A DNA stretch of 64,000 nucleotides from Methylopila capsulata (GTDB taxonomy: Bacteria; Pseudomonadota; Alphaproteobacteria; Rhizobiales; Methylopilaceae), in NCBI RefSeq assembly GCF_016907975.1, contig NZ_JAFBCY010000002.1, forward strand, positions 620,001-684,000, written 5' to 3'. Shown piece after piece: positions 37,350 to 44,736 of the stretch. The position numbers and the translations under genes were made by a program. Positions within the stretch are counted from its first letter, which is position 1. Every line of letters starts with the position of its first letter. The notes beneath the pieces are model-generated. The model was not told the DNA's origin. It did not search any database and saw only the letters and a list, made by a program, of their open reading frames with translations.

Positions 37350-38435
37350 ATGTCGATTTTCGAAAGCGGACAATCGCTCGATGGGCCGAGCGTCGGAGAG
37401 CAGGTCGCGCGCTTCCTCGGTTCGGTGCGCGGCGATCCCGTCGCGCGCGCCGACCTCGATATGAGCCGCGTGCTGGAGGAGCTTCGCGCGCTGGCGCCGG
37501 AGCCGATCGAGGACCTGACCCCCGAAGCCGCCCGACGGCAGCCGACGCCGTCGGACGCCGTCAAGGCGCTGATCGAGAAGACCGGGCTCAAGGGCGCGCC
37601 CGACGGCGTCGTCGCCAGCGACGTGCGCTACCCCGGCGCCGAGGACGACCTGCCGGCGCGGATCTACCGGACCTTCGGCGACGGGACGCCCCGCCCGATC
37701 GTGCTTTATTTCCACGGCGGCGGCTGGGTGTGCGCCGACCTCGACGCCTACGACGCGACGCCGCGCGCGATCGCGGCGCGCACCGGCGCGGTCGTCGTGT
37801 CCGCGCATTACCGGCTCGCGCCCGAGCACAAGTTTCCGGCCGCCCACGACGACGCGATCGAAGCCTACCGCTGGGTGATCGAGGAGGCCGAGGCGCTCGG
37901 CGGCGACCCGTCGCGGATCGCCGTCATGGGCGAAAGCGCCGGGGGCAACCTCGCGATCAACGTCGCGATCGCCGCGCGCGACCAGGGGCTGCCGCTCCCG
38001 ACGCACCAGGTGCTGATCACCCCTGTCGCAGGCGTCGACATGGAGACGCCGTCCTACCAGATCAACGAGCACGCGCGCCCGCTCAACAAGGCGATGATGG
38101 GCTGGTTCATCGGCCACGCCCTGGCGGACGCGGGGGCGCAGGAGGATCCGCGGCTCGACCTCGTCGGCCGCGCGGACCTCGCCGGGCTGCCGCCGACGAC
38201 CCTGATCACCGCCGAGATCGACCCGTTGCGCTGGGAGGGCCAGGCGCTGGCGGAGAAGCTTCGCGCCGCCGGCGTCGCGGTCAACGCCGTCGATTTCGAG
38301 GGCGTCACCCACGAGTTCTTCGGCATGAGCGAGGTGGTGCGCGACGCCCGCCTCGCCCAGGAGGCCGTCGCCCGCGACCTCGTCGCCGCCTTCGCGGCGG
38401 ACGAGCGCGGGGCCCGCGTAGGTCGAGCGCTGTAG
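37350..38435 (+). CDS. HSL-family esterase/lipase (alpha/beta hydrolase)
   Basis: This 361-residue protein starts at ATG 37350 behind GAGGAG. It has the hormone-sensitive-lipase signature YFHGGGWV (oxyanion hole, about residue 128), VVSAHYRLAPEHKFPAAHDDA, the nucleophile elbow GESAGGN (about residue 195), an acid in ITAEIDPLRWEG and the final His in GVTHEFFGM. It is a cytoplasmic carboxylesterase for short acyl esters. It appears to be a single gene with no obvious pathway partners. Confidence 0.85.
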   Translation: MSIFESGQSLDGPSVGEQVARFLGSVRGDPVARADLDMSRVLEELRALAPEPIEDLTPEAARRQPTPSDAVKALIEKTGLKGAPDGVVASDVRYPGAEDDLPARIYRTFGDGTPRPIVLYFHGGGWVCADLDAYDATPRAIAARTGAVVVSAHYRLAPEHKFPAAHDDAIEAYRWVIEEAEALGGDPSRIAVMGESAGGNLAINVAIAARDQGLPLPTHQVLITPVAGVDMETPSYQINEHARPLNKAMMGWFIGHALADAGAQEDPRLDLVGRADLAGLPPTTLITAEIDPLRWEGQALAEKLRAAGVAVNAVDFEGVTHEFFGMSEVVRDARLAQEAVARDLVAAFAADERGARVGRAL

Positions 38436-38583
38436 CCCCCAGCAGTCTCTCCGACCTTCGTCGAACGGCGCGTCGCCCGGGCGGGAGGCGCGCCGTTTCG
38501 TTTGAGGCGCTTGGCGGCGGATCGGAACCGCGAGCCGGAACGGGCGTCTCCGCCGCGCTTCCGGGTGGAAGCGCGATCGGCGG

Positions 38584-38626
38584 TTGACATTTCCTGGGCC
38601 ATAAAATCTATTTAATCAGTAGATTT
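38584..38626 (+). promoter_or_regulatory. Promoter with overlapping AT-rich inverted repeat upstream of sfnG
   Basis: TTGACA at 38584-38589 is followed after 17 bp by TCTATT at 38607-38612, a fair sigma-70 -35/-10 pair. An inverted repeat AAATCTA (38604-38610), 9 bp, TAGATTT (38620-38626) overlaps the -10. In this GC-rich sequence the AT-rich palindrome stands out and looks like an operator for sulfur-status control of sfnG-sfnB. Regulator unknown. Confidence 0.55.
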
Positions 38627-38663
38627 AATTGAGAGACGGTGACCCCGCCTCGAAGGAGCCCCC

Positions 38664-39791
38664 ATGTCCGCATCCGACGACCGCAACGCCGAGCCGCTGA
38701 AGTTCGCCTACTGGGTCCCGAACGTCTCGGGAGGCCTGGTGATCTCCGACATCGAACAGCGCACCAGCTGGGACATCGGCTACAATCGCAAGCTCGCCCA
38801 GATCGCGGAAGCCGCCGGCTTTGAGTACGGCCTGACGCAGATCCGCTTCACCGCCGGCTATGGCGCGGAAAACCAGCACGAGTCCGTCGCCTTCAGCCAC
38901 GCGCTGCTGGCCGCGACGGAGAAGCTCAAGATCATCGCCGCCCTGCTGCCGGGGCCGTGGAACCCGACGCTCGCAGCCAAGCAGATCGCGACCATCAACA
39001 ACCTCACCGAGGGCCGGATCGCGATCAACCTCGTCTCCGGCTGGTTCAGCGGCGAGTTCCGGGCGATCGGCGAGCCCTGGCTCGACCACGACGAACGCTA
39101 CCGCCGCTCCGAGGAGTTCATCCGGAGCTTGCGCGGCATCTGGACCGAGGACAGCTTCACCTTCGCCGGCGACTTCTACCGCTACCGCAACTATTCGCTG
39201 AAGCCGAAGCCGATCGACCCGCAGCCCGAGATCTTCCAGGGCGGCTCGTCCCGCGCCGCGCGCGACATGGCGGCCCGGGTGTCGGACTGGTACTTCACCA
39301 ACGGCAACACGCCGGAGAACGTGGCGAAGCAGGTCGAGGACGTGCAGGCCAAGGCCGCGGCGCTCGGCCGGCGGGTGAAGATCGGCGTCAACGCCTTCGC
39401 CGTCGCCCGCGACACCGAGGCCGAGGCCCGCGCGGTGGTGGACGAGATCGTCGCCAAGGCGAACCCGGAGGCCGTCAACGCCTTCGGCCACGAGGTGAAG
39501 AACGCCGGCAAGGCCTCGCCCGAGGGCGAAGGCAACTGGGCCAAGTCCACCTTCGAAGACCTCGTCCAGTACAACGACGGCTTCAAGTCGAACCTGATCG
39601 GTACGCCGCGCCAGATCGCCGAGCGCATCCTCGACCTCAAGCACGCGGGCGTGGACCTGGTGCTGCTCGGCTTCCTGCACTTCCAGGAGGAGGTGGAGTT
39701 CTTCGGCCGCGAGGTCATCCCGCTCGTGCGCGACCTCGAGGCCAAGACCGAGGCCAAGACCGGGCGCCAGCCCGCGCGCGCCGCGGCCTGA
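38664..39791 (+). CDS. sfnG: FMNH2-dependent dimethylsulfone monooxygenase
   Basis: This 375-residue bacterial-luciferase-like monooxygenase matches SfnG closely from the start: FAYWVPNVSGGLV, IEQRTSWDIGYNRKLAQ, TQIRFTAGYGAENQHES, VSGWFSGEFRAIGEPWL and EGNWAKSTFEDLVQYNDGF. SfnG converts dimethylsulfone to methanesulfinate using reduced FMN, so sulfur can be scavenged when sulfate is scarce. sfnB follows 13 bp downstream. The flavin reductase is not adjacent. Confidence 0.92.
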   Translation: MSASDDRNAEPLKFAYWVPNVSGGLVISDIEQRTSWDIGYNRKLAQIAEAAGFEYGLTQIRFTAGYGAENQHESVAFSHALLAATEKLKIIAALLPGPWNPTLAAKQIATINNLTEGRIAINLVSGWFSGEFRAIGEPWLDHDERYRRSEEFIRSLRGIWTEDSFTFAGDFYRYRNYSLKPKPIDPQPEIFQGGSSRAARDMAARVSDWYFTNGNTPENVAKQVEDVQAKAAALGRRVKIGVNAFAVARDTEAEARAVVDEIVAKANPEAVNAFGHEVKNAGKASPEGEGNWAKSTFEDLVQYNDGFKSNLIGTPRQIAERILDLKHAGVDLVLLGFLHFQEEVEFFGREVIPLVRDLEAKTEAKTGRQPARAAA

Positions 39792-39804
39792 GAGGAGATC
39801 CGCG

Positions 39805-41073
39805 ATGAACGCCCAGACCCCCGTCCGCCTCGCCGCCGTCGGCGAGGCGCCTTCCGAACCCGTCGGCGCGCCCGCCCTGCCTCGCCCGACACGGCCGGCC
39901 CACGTCATCCGCAGCGACGCGGAGGCGCTCGACGTCGCGGGCCATCTCGCCGAGGAGTTCGCCAAGGGCGCCTCGGAGCGCGACAGGACGCGGCGGCCGC
40001 CCGCGGCCGAACTCGACCTGTTCTCCCAGAGCGGCCTGTGGTCCATCAACGTGCCGAAAGCCTACGGCGGGCCGGAGGTCTCCTACGTCACCCTCGCCGA
40101 GGTGATCGCGCGGATCTCGGCGGCCGATCCCTCCCTCGGCCAGATCCCGCAGAACCACCTCGGCGTGGTGGCCGCGATCCGCACCGTCTCCGACCACCGG
40201 CAGAAGCAGCTGCTGTTCGGCGAGGTCCTGCGCGGCGCGCGCTTCGGCAACGCCTTTTCGGAGTTCGGCTCCAAGCGCGCCGCGGAGTTTGAGACGCGCT
40301 TCACCGACGAGGGCGACCACGTGGTCGTCACCGGTCGCAAGTTCTACGCGACCGGCGCCCTACTCGCGCATCTCGTGCCGATCGTGGCGCTCGACGACGA
40401 GGGCCGCGCGTTCTACGCCATCGCCGAGCGCGACGCGCGGGGCCTGACCGTGATCGACGACTGGTCGGGCTTCGGCCAGCGCTCCACCGGGAGCGGCACG
40501 GTGATCCTCGACCAGGTGCGGGTGCCGAAGACGCACCTCGTGCCCGGCTATCTCGGCTACGCCCGGCCCACGGCGGACGGCGCGATCTTCCAGATCATCC
40601 AGGCCGCGGTCGACGCCGGCATCGCCCGCGCGGCGCTCGCCGACACGATCGCCTTCCTGCGCACCCGCTCGCGGCCCTGGGTCGACAGCGGGCTCGACCG
40701 CGCGTCCGACGACCCGTACGTGGTCCACGCCATCGGCGACCTCAGCCTGCGTCTGCACGCGGCCGAGGCGCTGCTGGAGAAGGCCGGCCTCGCCGTCGAC
40801 CGGGCGGTGGCGGACGCGACGGCGGAGACCGTCGCCGACGCGCAGATCGCGGTGGCGGAGGCGAAGGTGCTCACCACCGAGGTCGCGCTCGACGCCTCCT
40901 CGAAACTGTTCGAGCTCGCCGGCGCGCGCTCGACGCTCGCCGAGCACAATCTCGACCGCCACTGGCGCAACGCCCGCACCCACACGCTGCATGATCCGGT
41001 GCGCTGGAAGTACAAGATCCTCGGCGACTACGCCCTGAACGGCGTCAAGCCGCCGCTGCACGCCTGGAGCTGA
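39805..41073 (+). CDS. sfnB: SfnB-family sulfur-acquisition flavoprotein (acyl-CoA dehydrogenase fold)
   Basis: This 422-residue flavoprotein of the DszC/SfnB branch of the acyl-CoA dehydrogenase superfamily starts at ATG 39805 with a GGAG-type site. Recognisable pieces are LWSINVPKAYGGPEVSY, ADPSLGQIPQNHLG, GNAFSEFGSKRA and HNLDRHWRNARTHTLHDP (the His/Arg-rich C-terminal motif of this branch). It is predicted to oxidise an organosulfur compound. It shares a transcript with sfnG and so probably acts in the same dimethylsulfone or sulfonate route. Confidence 0.88.
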   Translation: MNAQTPVRLAAVGEAPSEPVGAPALPRPTRPAHVIRSDAEALDVAGHLAEEFAKGASERDRTRRPPAAELDLFSQSGLWSINVPKAYGGPEVSYVTLAEVIARISAADPSLGQIPQNHLGVVAAIRTVSDHRQKQLLFGEVLRGARFGNAFSEFGSKRAAEFETRFTDEGDHVVVTGRKFYATGALLAHLVPIVALDDEGRAFYAIAERDARGLTVIDDWSGFGQRSTGSGTVILDQVRVPKTHLVPGYLGYARPTADGAIFQIIQAAVDAGIARAALADTIAFLRTRSRPWVDSGLDRASDDPYVVHAIGDLSLRLHAAEALLEKAGLAVDRAVADATAETVADAQIAVAEAKVLTTEVALDASSKLFELAGARSTLAEHNLDRHWRNARTHTLHDPVRWKYKILGDYALNGVKPPLHAWS

Positions 41074-41093
41074 GGCGCAAAACGCTTCCGGAT

Positions 41094-41280
41094 AGACCGC
41101 GGGAATCCCTCCTCGCGCCGCAGGCGTGGGGAAGGTGGCCTCGGCGCGAGCCGAGGTCGGGTGGGGTCTTTGGCATAGGGCGCGACGGCGTGGAGTTTGG
41201 TTCTGAGCCCCACCCCACCCGGCCGGCCTCCGGCCGTCCACCCTCCCCTGTCCCAGGGGAGGGATCCCGCGTTCTACTTA
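41094..41280. repeat. Inverted pair of long GC-rich repeats between sfnB and ftsK
   Basis: Nearly all of the 226-bp convergent gap is two opposed copies of one element (about 41100-41165 and 41205-41275). Each has GCGGGA(A)TCCCTCC at its outer end, a short hairpin, GGTGG and GGGTGGGG. A TTCTGAGCCCC flank resembles the other family. Possible roles are a bidirectional transcript end or a mobile REP-like unit. Confidence 0.7.
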
Positions 41281-41299
41281 GGAACGCAGCGCGGTCGCC

Positions 41300-43765
41300 T
41301 CACTGCCCCCGGAAGATCTCGCGCTTGCCGGCGTGGTTGGCCGGGCCGACGATGCCCTCGTTCTCCATCCGCTCCATGATCGAGGCGGCGCGGTTGTAGC
41401 CGATCTGCAGACGGCGCTGGATGTAGGAGGTCGAGGCCTTGCGGTCGCGCAGCACGACGGCCACCGCCTGGTCGTAGGCGTCGCCGCCCTCCTCGCCGAA
41501 CTCGCCCGCGTCGAACACCGCGACGTCCTCGGACAGGCCCTCGCCGTCCTCGGCGCCCGCCTCCTCCTCGTCGTCCGCCGTGACGGCCTCGAGATACTCC
41601 GGCCGGCCCTGCAGCTTGAGATGGTCGACGACCTTCTCGACCTCTGCGTCGGAGACGAACGGGCCGTGAACGCGCAGGATGCGGCCGCCGCCGGCCATGT
41701 GCAGCATGTCGCCCTGGCCCAGAAGCTGCTCCGCGCCCATCTCGCCGAGGATCGTGCGGCTGTCGATCTTCGAAGTCACCTGGAAGGAGATCCGGGTCGG
41801 GAAGTTCGCCTTGATCGTGCCGGTGATCACGTCGACCGAAGGACGCTGCGTCGCCATCACGATGTGGATGCCGGCCGCGCGCGCCATCTGCGCCAGACGC
41901 TGGATCGCGCCCTCGATCTCCTTGCCGGCCACCATCATCAAGTCGGCCATCTCGTCGACGATGACGACGATGTAGGGCAGCTGCGTGAGGTCCATGACCT
42001 CGTCTTCGTAGGTCGGCTGGCCGGTCTCGCGGTCGAAGCCGGTCTGCACCGTGCGCACCACCGTCTCGCCCTTCGCCGTCGCTTCGGCCGCGCGGGCGTT
42101 GAAGCCGTCGATGTTGCGGACGCCGAGCTTCGACATCTTGCGGTAGCGGTCCTCCATCTCCCGGACCGCCCATTTCAGCGCGATCACCGCCTTCTTCGGG
42201 TCGGTCACGACGGGCGTCAGCAGGTGGGGGATGCCTTCGTAGACCGAGAGCTCCAGCATCTTCGGGTCCACCATGATCAGCCGGCACTTCTCCGGCGGAT
42301 GCATGTAGAGCAGGCTCAGGATCATCGTGTTGATAGCGACCGACTTGCCCGAGCCGGTGGTGCCGGCGACGAGCAGGTGGGGCATCTTGGCGAGGTCGGC
42401 GATCACCGGCTCGCCGCCGATGGTCTTGCCGAGGCACATGGCGAGCTTCTGCTTGGTCTCGCCGAACTCCGGCGTCTCGAGCAGCTCGCGCAGGTAGACG
42501 GTCTCGCGCTTGGCGTTCGGCAGCTCGATGCCGATGACGTTGCGGCCCTCGACCACCGCCACGCGGGCCGACACCGCGCTCATGGAGCGGGCGATGTCTG
42601 AGGCGAGCGCGATGACGCGGCTCGACTTCACGCCGGGCGCCGGCTCGAACTCGTAGAGCGTGACCACGGGGCCGGGGTTGGCGTCGATGATCTCGCCGCG
42701 CACGCCGAAGTCCTGCAGCGTCTGCTGCAGCTTCAGCGAGTTCTTGTTCAGGAACTCCTCGGAGTGCTCGAAGCACGGCTCGCTCGCGGCGGCTTCCGCC
42801 AGCAGCTCCAGCGGCGGCAGCTCGTAGACGTCGGAGGCCGGCGACGGCGCGGGCGCGCGGCGCGGCGCGGGCGCTGAAGCGATCGGCGCGATCGGCGCGA
42901 CCGCCGCCTGCGGAGCCGGGACGGGCGCCTTCGCGCGCACGGGCGCCGGGGGCGCCTCGACGACCGGCGGCGCCGCGGGGGCGGGGGTCGCGACCTGGGC
43001 CGCCGGCGCAACGGCGGGGACGGCGGCCGGGATCGGCGCAGGCGGCGGCGCGATGGGGGCCGGCTCGGGCGCGGCGGGCGCCACCGGCGCCCAGGCGAAG
43101 GACGCAGAGTAGCTGACCGGCGCGAAGGAGCCGAAGGGGCTTCCGAGCGAACCGGTGATGAAGGCGGCGGGCGCCTCCGCGGCCGGCTCCGGCGCGGTCT
43201 CATCCACGGCGGCCGACGGCCGCTCGTTGTCCTGCTCGCCCGGCGTCTCGGGCGCGTCGTCGTCGAGGCGGATCACCTCCGCGAGGCGGCGCAGGCGCGC
43301 GGGCTGCAGCGGCCGCGCGGGCGGGGCGCCGACGTCCGTGAAGGCCATGGCGGCGATCGCGTCGGCCGCGGCTTCCGGGTCGATCGTCGCGGCGTCGGAC
43401 GGCGCGTTCGCGCTCTGCGTCGGTCCGCGGAGGATGCTGTCCGGCGTGCGCGTGAAGCGCGCGTTCGGGCCGATGGCGAACGGCCGCAGCCAGCTCGGAA
43501 CGGCGGACGGCGCCGGCGCGAGCCCCTCGACGATGAATTCGATCCGCGGCGCCTGCAGGGCCTGCTCGAGACCGGCGAGCAGGCTCGGGTCTACGGCCAC
43601 GGAGCCGTCGAGGGTTTCGTCGCGGGCGGCGCGCCGTTCGCGCAGGACGCGGTCGGGAGTGCGGCTGGTGCGCACCTCGCCGGCCGCGGCGCCGCGGCGC
43701 GGGTCCGCGGGCTGGCGACGGCCGTCGGCGTCGAAGGAAGCGGGCGGTCGGCCGGAAGAGCGCAT
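41300..43765 (-). CDS. ftsK: FtsK/SpoIIIE-family DNA translocase lacking membrane segments
   Basis: This 821-residue protein ends with the complete FtsK motor: [14 protein letters not shown] Walker A (about residue 473), [13 protein letters not shown] Walker B and the gamma winged-helix domain (about residues 755-821, [18 protein letters not shown]) that reads KOPS-like sites. The first 310 residues are Pro/Ala-rich with no hydrophobic membrane segments, unlike canonical FtsK. It is probably a second, soluble FtsK paralogue for chromosome segregation; a membrane-bound copy would be elsewhere. No open frame upstream could restore membrane helices. Confidence 0.88.
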   Translation of the reverse strand: MRSSGRPPASFDADGRRQPADPRRGAAAGEVRTSRTPDRVLRERRAARDETLDGSVAVDPSLLAGLEQALQAPRIEFIVEGLAPAPSAVPSWLRPFAIGPNARFTRTPDSILRGPTQSANAPSDAATIDPEAAADAIAAMAFTDVGAPPARPLQPARLRRLAEVIRLDDDAPETPGEQDNERPSAAVDETAPEPAAEAPAAFITGSLGSPFGSFAPVSYSASFAWAPVAPAAPEPAPIAPPPAPIPAAVPAVAPAAQVATPAPAAPPVVEAPPAPVRAKAPVPAPQAAVAPIAPIASAPAPRRAPAPSPASDVYELPPLELLAEAAASEPCFEHSEEFLNKNSLKLQQTLQDFGVRGEIIDANPGPVVTLYEFEPAPGVKSSRVIALASDIARSMSAVSARVAVVEGRNVIGIELPNAKRETVYLRELLETPEFGETKQKLAMCLGKTIGGEPVIADLAKMPHLLVAGTTGSGKSVAINTMILSLLYMHPPEKCRLIMVDPKMLELSVYEGIPHLLTPVVTDPKKAVIALKWAVREMEDRYRKMSKLGVRNIDGFNARAAEATAKGETVVRTVQTGFDRETGQPTYEDEVMDLTQLPYIVVIVDEMADLMMVAGKEIEGAIQRLAQMARAAGIHIVMATQRPSVDVITGTIKANFPTRISFQVTSKIDSRTILGEMGAEQLLGQGDMLHMAGGGRILRVHGPFVSDAEVEKVVDHLKLQGRPEYLEAVTADDEEEAGAEDGEGLSEDVAVFDAGEFGEEGGDAYDQAVAVVLRDRKASTSYIQRRLQIGYNRAASIMERMENEGIVGPANHAGKREIFRGQ

Positions 43766-44016
43766 GAGTCGCTGACCCCGTCTTGAAGGGCGCTGGCGCG
43801 CCGGATTTCGCTGTGCCTCCAGTTAGGAAGGCCAGGGTTAACGAAGGGTGGAGCGATCGACGTATCCCGCCCGCCGTCGCCCGCGATCCACAGCCGCAGG
43901 GCGCGGTCTCCCGCGCGAGGGACAGCCGCATCGCCTCGGCGCTACAGCATAGGTAGCGCTTCACCTCGTCGAAGCGGACAGGCATCGTGCCCCGGGACAT
44001 GAACTTCCGCGGACAG

Positions 44017-44736
44017 ATGAAACTTATCATAATAAAAAAATCAGAAGATCTTGCGCACAGGCTGTCGGATGCGGCTGAGGCGGAAGGCTATACATTCGAA
44101 CTTGTCACGGACGCGCCCGAGGAGGGCGCGCCGAGCGTCGCCGGCGGCCGCGACGTCGCGGTGATCGCGGCGGCAACGGCGGGTCCTGCGGTCGCCGACG
44201 AGGTGGCGATGCTGCGGGCGCGGCACCCTAAGCTCTACGTCATCGTCGCCGCCGCGGCCGACGATCTCGAGGCCCGGCTGGCCTGCTACGAGGCCGGCGC
44301 CGACGACTGCCTGGCGCCGCCGTTCGCGCCGCGCGAATTTGCAGCGAAGCTCGCGGCGATCCGCCGCCGCCGCGCGGCCGGCGACCCGATTCCGCTGCTG
44401 GCGGGGCGCGACGCGCGGCTCGACGCCGGCGCTCTCGTCCTGCGTGCGGACGGCCGCAGCCGCGGCGTCACCAAGCGCGAGGCGGACCTGCTCGTGCTGC
44501 TGGCGCGGGCCGCGGGAACGCCGGTCGCCCGCGAAGAGGTGCTGCGCAAGGCCTGGGGCGCGCCGGCGCGGATGACCCCGAACTCGGTCGACGTCTATGT
44601 CGGCTACGCCCGGCGCAAGCTCGACCTGCTCGGCGCAGACGTCACCATCGAGACCGTGCGCGGCGTCGGCTTCCGCCTCGCGCCGCGCGCGGCTCACGCG
44701 ACGGGAAGCGTCTCGCGGAGCGACCGCTCCTCGTAG
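44017..44736 (+). CDS. OmpR-type regulator with degenerate receiver domain
   Basis: This 239-residue protein starts at ATG 44017; GTG 43987 and ATG 43999 are alternatives. The C-terminal winged helix is intact (LTKREADLLVLLARAAGTPVAREEVL-like region, VDVYVGYARRKLD, IETVRGVGFRL). The receiver-like N-terminus lacks the key residues. The phosphoacceptor position reads VAVIAAATAG with no Asp, and the usual K-P-F reads PPFAP. It should therefore work without phosphorylation. Its end overlaps the convergent bacteriophytochrome gene by 43 bp. The first 15 codons are AT-rich. Confidence 0.75.
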   Translation: MKLIIIKKSEDLAHRLSDAAEAEGYTFELVTDAPEEGAPSVAGGRDVAVIAAATAGPAVADEVAMLRARHPKLYVIVAAAADDLEARLACYEAGADDCLAPPFAPREFAAKLAAIRRRRAAGDPIPLLAGRDARLDAGALVLRADGRSRGVTKREADLLVLLARAAGTPVAREEVLRKAWGAPARMTPNSVDVYVGYARRKLDLLGADVTIETVRGVGFRLAPRAAHATGSVSRSDRSS

